This document shows positions 1 through 7,822 of a stretch of DNA of 54,173 nt, one piece after another. The stretch's first letter is position 1. Each line of letters opens with the position of its first letter. The notes beneath the pieces are model-generated. The model was not told the origin of the DNA, did no database searches, and worked only from the letters and a program-made list of their open reading frames with translations. The stretch is from Chloroflexus sp. MS-G (GTDB lineage: Bacteria; Chloroflexota; Chloroflexia; Chloroflexales; Chloroflexaceae). Made by a program: the position numbers and the translations under genes. The stretch spans positions 1-54,173 of the forward strand of contig NZ_JPIM01000016.1 of NCBI RefSeq assembly GCF_000735195.1, read 5' to 3'.

Positions 1-45
1 ATAAATATGACTGCCTTGTGAGACGGTATCAACAGCATAAACTCA

Positions 46-1455
46 TCACAATTCCAGCGCCGTCCCGCGCAGTCCCTCAGGGATCGATATGTTGAACCGT
101 CTTAACAGGGTAGGCAGTATATCGTAAATCTGCACATTATCGAATCGTCGTCCACCGCCGGGGCGCTGTGGGTCGTGCCAGATGAATAGCCCGCGTTGGG
201 CGTGGTTGGCATCATCGGGGCCGGTATCGTTCTCTAGCGTGAATATCCCATCGCCGCCTACCGTTCCCACTGCCCGCCGGGCAAGATCGCTGAAGTAGAC
301 GATCAAATCGGGAGCAACACCGCGTACAGTGCGATAGAGGCGCTGGGGCACAAAGACCCTGTTTCCGAGTGGATGACCATCTGGACCAGGCATCGTTTCC
401 AGGCGCGCCGCAAGGTCAGCGCGCACATGTTCATACTCTGCTGTCGGAATGACGCCCTGCGGCTCACGTCCGCGCACATTGAGAAAGATGCGTCCGTAGT
501 AACCACCTGCACCCCAGGCGCGGGTACGCGACCAGTCAACGTCTGCCTGATCAAGGCTGGTCGGCTCGTCAGGCATTGTGCGTAATATCAACTCACCCTG
601 CGCGATCAACCATTGATTGATCCGCACGCCACCCATCAACGGACGCGCACCGTGGTCGGATACCACTAGTACTGCTGTCTGACGGTCGCAGCATGATAGC
701 AAAGTGGCAATCTGCGCATCTACGTAGCGATAGTATGCGTAAATCGTCTCGGCAAAGGGCGAATCGGGAACAAACAATGGATGCTGTGGATCCATATGTT
801 TCCAGAACGCATGATGAATCCGATCAATCCCCATATCAACCAGCATGAGGAAATCAGGATGCTCTTCCTCAATTAGTGCTGCGGCAACCGCGAAGCGCTG
901 ATCACACATCGTATAGATGTCACGCACAATGCGCTCTTTATCATCGGAGCGGAAATCAGGAACATCAAGTAGGTATGAGCGTCCCGGTGTCACTTTCGCA
1001 ATCCAGGAGTCAATGCGCTCCGCGAGTGTCGGAGGAAAGGTATAGTTCACAGCCGTCGACGGTGCAAGAAAGCAAGAGATTAGCGCACCATTCACAACAG
1101 ACGGTGGATAGGTTCCGGGAACGCCGATCACCGCCACACGCCATCCTGCCTCACCGAGAATATTCCACAAACGTGGAAACCGAATAGCACGGCTATCGGC
1201 GACAACCATACGGCCATAGGATCGATCAATGCGGTTGCGAAACCCGTAAACGCCAAGTTCACCCGGATCGCGCCCGCTCATCATGCAACTCCAGGCAGGA
1301 ACGGTAATCGCCGGGATGCAACTTTCCAGTTCACCGTAGACCCCCTCCGCCATCAGACGGTTAAGGGTGGGCAAATCAGTACGCCAGCGATCGAACACAA
1401 GCGATGGCTCGGCGGAGTCGAGGCCGAGAATGATGAGACGGGGAGAAGAGCTCAT
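46..1455 (-). CDS. Type I phosphodiesterase / nucleotide pyrophosphatase-like protein
   Basis: A 469-residue protein of the alkaline phosphatase superfamily. Visible metal and nucleophile motifs are the N-terminal GLDSAEP (Asp13), a Thr/Ser nucleophile region TVPAWSCMMSG around Thr51, the VVSDHGARP metal motif in the middle and a late His in DDANHAQRG. The family hydrolyses phosphodiester or pyrophosphate bonds; the substrate cannot be told from sequence. There is no signal peptide, so it is probably cytoplasmic. The start ATG overlaps the stop of the upstream lgt gene by 4 bases (ATGA), so the two are translationally coupled in a leftward operon with the sulfatase-fold gene. A related but distinct member lies at 49461-50732. 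Confidence 0.85.
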   Translation of the reverse strand: MSSSPRLIILGLDSAEPSLVFDRWRTDLPTLNRLMAEGVYGELESCIPAITVPAWSCMMSGRDPGELGVYGFRNRIDRSYGRMVVADSRAIRFPRLWNILGEAGWRVAVIGVPGTYPPSVVNGALISCFLAPSTAVNYTFPPTLAERIDSWIAKVTPGRSYLLDVPDFRSDDKERIVRDIYTMCDQRFAVAAALIEEEHPDFLMLVDMGIDRIHHAFWKHMDPQHPLFVPDSPFAETIYAYYRYVDAQIATLLSCCDRQTAVLVVSDHGARPLMGGVRINQWLIAQGELILRTMPDEPTSLDQADVDWSRTRAWGAGGYYGRIFLNVRGREPQGVIPTAEYEHVRADLAARLETMPGPDGHPLGNRVFVPQRLYRTVRGVAPDLIVYFSDLARRAVGTVGGDGIFTLENDTGPDDANHAQRGLFIWHDPQRPGGGRRFDNVQIYDILPTLLRRFNISIPEGLRGTALEL

Positions 1456-2297
1456 GATTCGGCTTTAGCACTTCCTGTTGAATATCGGTATCGGCGGTAG
1501 AGCAACACGGATGCGACAACAACTGCAATGAGCGAAAGAATATGCACAACATTGAATGGCGTTCCGGGAAAAAACCAGGAGTCAGTACGGAGAAACTCGA
1601 TAAAGAAGCGTCCCAGTGGATACCACAACAGATACATGAACAGGATGTCTCCATCGCGCAGCCGGTCGCCATAGCGATGCCAGATGGAAAAAATGACCAC
1701 GAAGCCAATCAGGTTCCAGATCGATTCGTACAGAAACAGCGGATGGAAGCGGGTCGTTTCTGGGAATGCAACCAGGTCGCGGTACGGACCGATACGATGT
1801 TCGGCGTCGATACGCAACCCCCACGGCAAGGTCGTCGGCGGCCCATAAAGCTCCTGGTTGATAAAGTTTGCCCATCGTCCAACTGCTTGGCCCAGGGGTA
1901 GACCGAGTGCAGTCGCGTCGGCATACACGAGAAGTGGCGCCTTCCGTAGATGTGCAAACGCCCACAATCCGAGCGCACCAAAGATGAACCCACCGAAAAT
2001 GTGCAACCCCCCTTCCCATACCGCCAGAATGCTCGCCGGATTGCTTAGAAAGCGTCCCAACCCCTCTGGCCCACGCGGTGACTGAATGAACACATAGTAG
2101 AGGCGTGCGCCGATCAATCCTGGAATCAATACCCAAAGCAACAGATCCCACACTGAGTCGCGATCCAGCCCACGTCGCTCAATATGGCGGGCACCAACCC
2201 ATGCTGCCAGTATAACGCCAGCCATGATCAGCACGCCATACCAGCGCAGCGTCAGTGGACCAAGTTGAACGATAACTGGATCAACAGGAGGATACAT
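1452..2297 (-). CDS. lgt: Prolipoprotein diacylglyceryl transferase
   Basis: A 281-residue integral membrane protein that moves diacylglycerol from phosphatidylglycerol to the lipobox cysteine of prelipoproteins, the first step of lipoprotein maturation. The Lgt signature is visible as GRWANFINQELYG, and the downstream HPLFLYESIWN segment is also typical. Several hydrophobic membrane spans are evident and the length is normal. The start is only 5 bases after the stop of the leftward sulfatase-fold gene and has no strong ribosome binding site of its own, which suggests coupling. Several lipoproteins in this window (40251, 46105, 52727) are potential substrates. Confidence 0.95.
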   Translation of the reverse strand: MYPPVDPVIVQLGPLTLRWYGVLIMAGVILAAWVGARHIERRGLDRDSVWDLLLWVLIPGLIGARLYYVFIQSPRGPEGLGRFLSNPASILAVWEGGLHIFGGFIFGALGLWAFAHLRKAPLLVYADATALGLPLGQAVGRWANFINQELYGPPTTLPWGLRIDAEHRIGPYRDLVAFPETTRFHPLFLYESIWNLIGFVVIFSIWHRYGDRLRDGDILFMYLLWYPLGRFFIEFLRTDSWFFPGTPFNVVHILSLIAVVVASVLLYRRYRYSTGSAKAES

Positions 2298-2302
2298 GGT
2301 CG

Positions 2303-3841
2303 TTATTCAAGATACCCCAGCTCTCTCAAACGTCGCTGCACAATCGGATCATCCACTTCCTCAGTGCGTTGGATGAGCGGTGCCGTAGTACTGGTGCGAC
2401 GCAGAAAAGCACTGAGGCTCGCCTGCAGTTCTTCGACTCTTTCTGGCAAGATTGCTGCCAAATCAACTGTTTCGCGGGGATCAGCATCGACATCATACAG
2501 CTCAACCTGGTCTTCGCCGATCTGAATCAATTTGTGCGAACCGCTAATCACTGCACGACGTGGTTGATCGAAGCGGCGCACATGCACAAGATCAGGCCGT
2601 CGTCGTAGCATAATTCCCAAAACGTTTTGCGGCGGTTCTGCCTCGCTGAAGACTATGCCACTATCAGGATCAGCAGCAGGCGATTGCGCCAGTGAAAGAT
2701 CACGCTCGATGCCGCCGGCAATCCCAGCGGCACTTAGCAGGGTGTGGAAGACTCGTCGCAGCGATAGCGGGTGATCAACTACTGCACCACGTGGAAAGTC
2801 ACCCACCGGATCACGCACTATCAGTGGAACGTGGATCAGTTCGTTGTAGACCGACATCATGTGCCCGACAAGACCTTTTTCACCCAGGTGTTCGCCGTGA
2901 TCGGCACATATTAGCAGCAGGGTACGGTCAAGGGCGCCGCTCTCGCGCATGCGGCGTAGGAACACGCCAAGATGGGCATCCTGTGTGGCAACCTCGGCAT
3001 CATACACATCACTAAGCACGTGATGATACCGCTCATCTATCCCAGAGAACGGGGCAAACCAGCCGAACACATCGCCGTTGAACCGACGCACATAGCGCGC
3101 CGCTTCCCGATCACGGATCACCTCTGGCGCAAACCGTTCGAGCATCCGCCGATCCGGATGGTACGGTGTGTGAACACCCATCAGGTTGATAAAGGCAAAA
3201 ATAGGCTGATTCGGCTCAACGCCGCGCCGTTCGATCAGCAGACGTGCAGCATCGTTGAGCGATTTGGGTGTGTTACCCTTAAAACTAAGCGCCGTCTGCC
3301 AGATTGGCACCATCAGTGGCGTAAACGCAAATTCCAGCAGCAGTTCAGAATGCGCAAATGAGTTCTGAATGCGGTCAAGGAGCATTGCTAAACGCCCCTT
3401 AAACCACTGCCGATAGCGCCCGATCAGTCCTGGATGTGCGCCTGCCTGATTCGGACGCGAGGTCAGCAGGCCGCTGTAATTCAAAAAACTCTCAAAACCG
3501 CGCCGCAACCCGTTGTTAACGACGCCCACCAGCGGGTTGTTACAGAACGCCGCCGTCATGTACCCGCCTTCCCGCAGCCGTTCTGCCAGTGTCGGAATGC
3601 TAGAAGGGAGCACCGCCGCCGATTGGTTAGTTGCATGCTCCGAAGGATAGAGACCGGTAAACATCGAAGCGTGTGATGGGATCGTCCACTGTGCAGTGGC
3701 ATAGACACGACGGAAGAGTGTCGCGTCAGCCGCAAGTTCATCGAGGTAGGGTGAGGTCGGTCGAGGATAGCCGTAGCACGAAAGTCTGTCGTAACGTTGG
3801 GTGTCCAGCACAAGCAGCACAATATTGAGGCGCCGGCTCAC
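2303..3841 (-). CDS. Sulfatase-fold hydrolase
   Basis: A 512-residue protein of the sulfatase/alkaline phosphatase superfamily. The N-terminal metal motif VLDTQRYDRLS (Asp13), the segment QWTIPSHASMFTG and the later CADHGEHLGE motif are clear. The usual formylglycine motif C/S-x-P-S-R is absent: Thr53 in TIPSH sits at the nucleophile position. True sulfate-ester hydrolysis is therefore uncertain, and a phosphohydrolase or phosphotransferase role is equally possible. The start is a GTG at 3841 with a GAGGAGG ribosome binding site 7 bases upstream. It is the first gene of the leftward run with lgt and the phosphodiesterase. Confidence 0.85.
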   Translation of the reverse strand: MSRRLNIVLLVLDTQRYDRLSCYGYPRPTSPYLDELAADATLFRRVYATAQWTIPSHASMFTGLYPSEHATNQSAAVLPSSIPTLAERLREGGYMTAAFCNNPLVGVVNNGLRRGFESFLNYSGLLTSRPNQAGAHPGLIGRYRQWFKGRLAMLLDRIQNSFAHSELLLEFAFTPLMVPIWQTALSFKGNTPKSLNDAARLLIERRGVEPNQPIFAFINLMGVHTPYHPDRRMLERFAPEVIRDREAARYVRRFNGDVFGWFAPFSGIDERYHHVLSDVYDAEVATQDAHLGVFLRRMRESGALDRTLLLICADHGEHLGEKGLVGHMMSVYNELIHVPLIVRDPVGDFPRGAVVDHPLSLRRVFHTLLSAAGIAGGIERDLSLAQSPAADPDSGIVFSEAEPPQNVLGIMLRRRPDLVHVRRFDQPRRAVISGSHKLIQIGEDQVELYDVDADPRETVDLAAILPERVEELQASLSAFLRRTSTTAPLIQRTEEVDDPIVQRRLRELGYLE

Positions 3842-3956
3842 AAATGATCCTCCTCAGGGAAAACCGGTCGAGACACCATTATTATACCATGTTTAGTGCC
3901 CGCATACCGGAAGAACGTGCAGCGTAATACATGGGCGTTTTGTGCAGGCGACACAT

Positions 3957-4097
3957 CTACTCGAAACGCAGTGCATACCAGAGCACATTGTATGCGCTAG
4001 CCGTAACATAGGCATCAACGAAGTGATTGCCAATCGCACCAACGAGATCGCCGGTTTTGCGCTCGAGATACGAAAAATCGGTCAGCCCGAACGACGA
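3957..4097 (-). pseudogene. Possible C-terminal remnant of a lost gene
   Basis: Read on the minus strand, this stretch gives a protein-like tail of about 46 residues ending in VLWYALRFE and a TAG stop, with segments such as YLERKTGDLVGAIGNHF that look like real coding sequence. Upstream the frame becomes unconvincing and no start or domain is visible. I do not recognise the parent family. It may be the decayed 3' end of a gene disrupted when the neighbouring repeats or island arrived, or chance. Confidence 0.3.
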
Positions 4098-4344
4098 ACA
4101 TAATCTAACCGCTATCCGTCTTGAGAACTGTTCACCGCTGCTGGTGCAGTTGGGACAGGCATTCGGCGTTTATGCGCTGGCAATGTGCAATGAACGTAAG
4201 AGGATTGAGAGTTTCGTTAACCTGGGCATCACGCTGATCCGTGTTATCTATCGGGTGTTGCTGGGGCAAGGGTAAAGACAGCGCCTTGCCCCTACAACTA
4301 CAGCCGTGCGCCGACGATTGCCGAACCGTTTGTAGAATGCCGTG

Positions 4345-4452
4345 CCTGAGCGTGGTCTTAGAAGGTGTGCGCTGATCGATCCTGTGCTGGCGCGCCGCAC
4401 GCAAGTGCGTGACACCTGAGCGTGGTCTTAGAAGGTGTGCGCTGATCGATCC
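4345..4452. repeat. 38-bp direct repeat, two copies 70 bp apart
   Basis: The same 38 bases, starting CCTGAGCGTGGTCTTAGAAG, occur at 4345-4382 and 4415-4452. The intervening 32 bases are unique. There is no third copy, so this is not a CRISPR array. Confidence 0.85.
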
Positions 4453-4469
4453 CCGATACCGCCTGTAGA

Positions 4470-4488
4470 GGCACGGCAATGCCGTGCC
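4470..4488. repeat. Perfect GC-rich palindrome
   Basis: GGCACGGCA-A-TGCCGTGCC forms a 9-bp inverted repeat around one central base. It lies about 70 bases past the stop of the leftward gene at 4561 and could help end its transcript. There is no T-run, so a dispersed intergenic repeat is as likely. Confidence 0.5.
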
Positions 4489-4560
4489 CCGACCATCGCG
4501 GAATATTGTGGGATATAACGCTCTCGCGATGATACCTGGTTCTGCTTGACAGCATTGGTA

Positions 4561-5304
4561 TTAGTATTCCCGCAGCAACGTTCCGCATCCGTACACCTTA
4601 TCCATAATTCCGTTATCACGTAGGGCCATCCACCATGTTGCCGCATTGATCGCAATAACCGGTTTACCTAGCCAGCGCTCGGCCTCGTCGGCAAGACTGA
4701 CCATGCTCAAGTTTGTGCCGACCTGGACTAGTGCATCAGCATCTTTATTGACCTCTATAAGCGCACGGCGCAATTCATCCTGGGTTACATGAGCGATAGA
4801 GACCGCTGTTAGACAGCGAAGCCCCTTAATAGCTGTCACTTCAAAGCCCAGGTCATTGAAGAATCGCACGACGTTGTTGTCGCCGATTGGTTGATACGGG
4901 GTTACGACGCCAATCTTCTTTGCACCGAACACCTTAAGTGCACGCTCACAGGCTTCGGCGCCGGTGGCCACGGGCAGGCCGCCAGCCCAATCGGAAATCA
5001 TTTTGGTAAATCTGCGATTCCCCTCCACGCCATCCCAGAAGGTTTCGGCGCTCATGCCCATTACCATGTAATCCGGTTCGGCGGTTAGCACTCGCTCTAT
5101 AGCATACTTGATTTCCATGCGAATTTGCTTCAGCAGATTTACAAACGCTTCATCACTGCTCAAGTCCTGATTACGAATGTGAATGCGCGAAATATGCGCT
5201 GTTACACCTGGCACCGTCATACGGTAAAAATCAGGCTCTACGATCGTATTCGTACTGGGGATGATCACGCCAAACTTTTTGCGATAACCGAGTTGGTCTG
5301 GCAT
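4561..5304 (-). CDS. Arylmalonate decarboxylase / maleate isomerase-like protein
   Basis: A 247-residue member of the Asp/Glu racemase superfamily, closest in pattern to maleate cis-trans isomerases and arylmalonate decarboxylases (N-terminal FGVIIPSTNTIVEPDF). Family members isomerise maleate or decarboxylate malonates using one or two active-site cysteines. Here the first site reads MGMSAETFW (Met84 where Cys or Gly-Thr is expected) and the second reads VQVGTNLS (residues 193-200, no Cys). Both usual catalytic cysteines are absent, so the reaction is uncertain. The start at 5304 is chosen over the upstream ATG at 5325 because AGGAG lies correctly before it. It is divergent from the rest of the island and has an operator 73-92 bases upstream. 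Confidence 0.75.
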   Translation of the reverse strand: MPDQLGYRKKFGVIIPSTNTIVEPDFYRMTVPGVTAHISRIHIRNQDLSSDEAFVNLLKQIRMEIKYAIERVLTAEPDYMVMGMSAETFWDGVEGNRRFTKMISDWAGGLPVATGAEACERALKVFGAKKIGVVTPYQPIGDNNVVRFFNDLGFEVTAIKGLRCLTAVSIAHVTQDELRRALIEVNKDADALVQVGTNLSMVSLADEAERWLGKPVIAINAATWWMALRDNGIMDKVYGCGTLLREY

Positions 5305-5376
5305 CGTAGAATCTCCTTTCTGCACATACGATTGCCGCGAACCAGACGTGGACTATGTCTTGACAAGGCCGTTCAA

Positions 5377-5396
5377 ATGTTATAACATTATAACAT
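5377..5396. promoter_or_regulatory. Putative GntR operator, site 1
   Basis: Contains the perfect 12-bp palindrome ATGTTATAACAT (5377-5388), extended by a second TTATAACAT half. Its reverse complement matches the operator before the GntR gene (10692-10711) at 19 of 20 bases. It lies 73-92 bases upstream of the leftward gene's start, where a repressor would block transcription. Assignment to the GntR protein is inferred from co-location. Confidence 0.75.
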
Positions 5397-5515
5397 ATAG
5401 ATCGGTCTCAAAGCCATATTCACTCTACTCACGGCGTAACATCAGTCAGGTCAACGGGCCATTTGCTGGTGAGAGGTTGTCGTGTTCGTTCGCTATCTGT
5501 CTTCACATTACGCTA

Positions 5516-5535
5516 TATAATGTTATAACATTATA
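5516..5535. promoter_or_regulatory. Putative GntR operator, site 2
   Basis: A perfect 20-bp palindrome, TATAATGTTATAACATTATA, centred on the same ATGTTATAACAT core. It ends 17 bases before the ATG of the first rightward gene. TATAAT at 5516-5521 could be a -10 box but no good -35 box is seen. With site 1 it brackets the divergent promoter region. Confidence 0.8.
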
Positions 5536-5552
5536 ATGTTTCGAGTGTAAAA

Positions 5553-6350
5553 ATGTCAACTATTCGTAATGGCTACGCAGATACACCATATGGGCAAATT
5601 CACTACCGACAACTCAGGCAGGTTGATCAACCTGTGCTGGTACTGTTGCATCAAACAGCCAGCTCAGGACAAATGTTTGAACGTCTGATGAGTTTGCTCG
5701 CCGATGACTTCCACACCATTGCTCCTGATACGCCCGGATTTGGAAATTCGTTTCTTCCCCCTGATGGGTTCTCTATTGAATTTCTTTCCTCCTCACTTCA
5801 TGCAGCGCTAGAAGCACTGGATGTTCCCTCTTGCTACATATTCGGTCATCATACAGGGGCGGCAATTGCTGTCCAGATGGCTTATACCCAGCCTGAATTT
5901 GTCCGGAAGGTAGTACTTTCTGGCCCGCCGCTACTCAGTGAAGCCCAAAAGGATCGACTAAGAGCAAGCCTGAAACCGATAGAACTTGTTGAAGATGGAA
6001 CACACCTGACGACCGTTTGGCATCGCATTCGCCAACGTGATCCTTCACTGCCACTTGAGATTGTGCACCGTGAGGTATTGCTCACCCAGATGGCGCGCAG
6101 AGTAGCTCAACGAGCCTATCAGGCGGTTTTTGAGCAACCGGTCGAACAACAATTATCTGCTCTGCAGCAACCTACCATGATAATAAGCGGTGAATACGAT
6201 ACACTTCGAGATTCAGCAGAACCTGCCTATTCGCTCCTGAAAAATGGGCAAATTCGTATTATTCCAGGCGCCGGTCCCTATCTTTGTGATCAAAATGCCT
6301 TAGAAGTTGCGCAAATACTTCGCACTTTTCTGGTAGGAGCTGCGGATTGA
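5553..6350 (+). CDS. Alpha/beta hydrolase with degenerate catalytic triad
   Basis: A 265-residue alpha/beta-hydrolase-fold protein. The oxyanion region LLHQTASSG (31-39) and GHHTG (98-102) mark the fold, but the nucleophile Ser of the GxSxG elbow is replaced by His100, and the C-terminal catalytic His position reads GAGPY (Pro242). The acid position survives in GEYDTL. Ordinary ester hydrolysis is therefore unlikely; a non-hydrolytic role such as lyase, decarboxylase or ligand binding is possible. It is the first rightward gene of the island, directly behind operator site 2, and has only a weak ribosome binding site. Confidence 0.8.
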   Translation: MSTIRNGYADTPYGQIHYRQLRQVDQPVLVLLHQTASSGQMFERLMSLLADDFHTIAPDTPGFGNSFLPPDGFSIEFLSSSLHAALEALDVPSCYIFGHHTGAAIAVQMAYTQPEFVRKVVLSGPPLLSEAQKDRLRASLKPIELVEDGTHLTTVWHRIRQRDPSLPLEIVHREVLLTQMARRVAQRAYQAVFEQPVEQQLSALQQPTMIISGEYDTLRDSAEPAYSLLKNGQIRIIPGAGPYLCDQNALEVAQILRTFLVGAAD

Positions 6351-6374
6351 GCGCACCACAAAGGAGAGAACAAA

Positions 6375-7067
6375 ATGCTAACTTTGCTTTACTTCGTCAT
6401 CGTATTGACCTTTGCCTATTTTACATGGCAGGCGCTACAGATCTATCGTCACGGACGAACGTCGTATGTCCTGTTGTTGATCATCGTCCTTGCCGGATTG
6501 GCTTATGATACGCTGATCATTTTCTTGGGTCGCTTCATCGGAGAAGGTGCGCTCCTGAAGACGCTCAACGCCAGCCGATACCTGGTGCACGGCATCGCCA
6601 CGCCTTTTTTGATCATTTTTGGCTTTGGTATTCTGCGTCGGGCCGGAGTAGGTTGGACACAGAGAAGAATGAGTCACGTTCTTATCTGCGTTCTCACTAC
6701 CTTGCTCATAGGATTGGGGGTCTATGAAGATGTTCTAGCACTCGATCTGCAGCCGCGTGTTGTAATGGACACGTTACGTTATACAAACGAAGGTGGGTTA
6801 AGAGGGTCTCCTATTCCGGCTTTGTTGACAATACTCCTACTTATATTGTGGGGAGTTGTTCTGTGGCGCAAGTCTGGTTGGTGGTGGCTGGCAGTCGGAG
6901 CATTGCTGATGTTCATCGCTGCCGGACTGGGTATGGGCGACACATTTTATATCGGCAATCTAGGCGAAGTTATGCTTTGCCTGGCTAGTGTACTGACGGC
7001 GCGGAGATTTTTTGGTCTGACGAACAACGATAGGGGGCTAGGATGGAAACCTACACTCTCTCCTTAG
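6375..7067 (+). CDS. Polytopic membrane protein of unknown function (A)
   Basis: A 230-residue, strongly hydrophobic protein with about six or seven predicted spans. I do not recognise its family. A conserved-looking polar motif sits within the membrane region (RYLVHGIATP). The start follows a good AAGGAG site. Its 3' end overlaps the next gene by 25 bases, and that gene is also a membrane protein, so the two are likely co-translated and may form a heteromeric complex for transport or electron transfer. No cofactor motif is clear. Confidence 0.7.
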   Translation: MLTLLYFVIVLTFAYFTWQALQIYRHGRTSYVLLLIIVLAGLAYDTLIIFLGRFIGEGALLKTLNASRYLVHGIATPFLIIFGFGILRRAGVGWTQRRMSHVLICVLTTLLIGLGVYEDVLALDLQPRVVMDTLRYTNEGGLRGSPIPALLTILLLILWGVVLWRKSGWWWLAVGALLMFIAAGLGMGDTFYIGNLGEVMLCLASVLTARRFFGLTNNDRGLGWKPTLSP

Positions 7068-7753
7068 CGCTTGTGGACTTTTTGCCGGTTCTGTTTGCTG
7101 CTATCGGACTGTACTTCGTTGTACGGATGGTAGCGCATATCAATCCACACCAGGGACGGGTAGCAGCAGTAGGTGTCCTTTTAACAGTGGCAGGAGGGCT
7201 GTCGAAAGCAAGCTGGAAGCTCGTTATGGCGCTCTCGCAAAGTCAGGTTAACCTGACTTTGCTTGATGACGCACTGTTTGTTCTGATGGCGCCAGGCTAC
7301 ACACTTATTGCCTGGAGCGTCTGGCAGACCTCTCGCATGGTACGTCAGCAGAAGACGTTCCATGCTTGGCTTCCTCCCGCCACTCTGATTGCCCTGACCT
7401 TTGCGGGATCCATCGCTCTTTACATAGCGTACCCATCTTCTCCTGCCTGGGAGCGTCTCCTGCTGAGCGTCATGGTGCTGGCAACCACTGTGACAGGAGT
7501 CTTGCTTATCATCTTTGCCTTTCGCCAAAACTTGCCACTGGCAGGTTGGCTGCTTATCCTTAACTTAATTGGCGTTTTTGTTCTCAATGGCATGGCTCGT
7601 ATGGAGCAGACTATAGCCTTACAATGGTTTGAGCAATCTATCAATGCTATTTCCTGGCTGGTGTTTTGGTTTGCTACGTCCAAAATGTATCAGTATGTGC
7701 GTAACAATTTCGGTACAGACCCCGTGCGTACCGCTCAAGCTGTTTCGATATGA
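7043..7753 (+). CDS. Polytopic membrane protein of unknown function (B)
   Basis: A 236-residue protein with roughly seven hydrophobic spans, starting inside the end of membrane protein A. It resembles A in size and topology but not obviously in sequence. Polar residues near spans include DDALFVLMAPG and LNGMARMEQT. The family is not recognised. Tight overlap with A points to a two-subunit membrane complex. In a catabolic island a transporter for the substrate is one possibility, but nothing in the sequence shows this. Confidence 0.7.
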   Translation: METYTLSLALVDFLPVLFAAIGLYFVVRMVAHINPHQGRVAAVGVLLTVAGGLSKASWKLVMALSQSQVNLTLLDDALFVLMAPGYTLIAWSVWQTSRMVRQQKTFHAWLPPATLIALTFAGSIALYIAYPSSPAWERLLLSVMVLATTVTGVLLIIFAFRQNLPLAGWLLILNLIGVFVLNGMARMEQTIALQWFEQSINAISWLVFWFATSKMYQYVRNNFGTDPVRTAQAVSI

Positions 7754-7822
7754 CATCAGCGTACCAAAAGCCAGGCCGTAGGCCAGCTTTTTCGCACTCG
7801 AGAGTTTTCTAGAAGGAAGGTT

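Larger units (their letters stand above)
3842..4560. other. Non-coding spacer with degraded coding remnant and repeats
   Basis: About 720 bases without a convincing intact gene, between the sulfatase-fold gene and the catabolic island. It holds a possible C-terminal coding remnant (3957-4097, minus), a hairpin at 4263-4292 with 9-bp arms (GGGGCAAGG / CCTTGCCCC), a 38-bp direct repeat (4345-4382 and 4415-4452) and a palindrome at 4470-4488. Open frames here are short and lack recognisable domains. The mixture of decayed sequence and repeats at the island's left edge suggests past rearrangement. Confidence 0.6.

Noticed and set aside
4027..4275. Forward open frame of 82 codons in the left spacer
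   Set aside because: No recognisable domain, no ribosome binding site, and the opposite strand shows a more protein-like tail in the same stretch.
4345..4452. Possible CRISPR array from the 38-bp repeat
   Set aside because: Only two copies, one 32-base spacer and no cas genes in the window.
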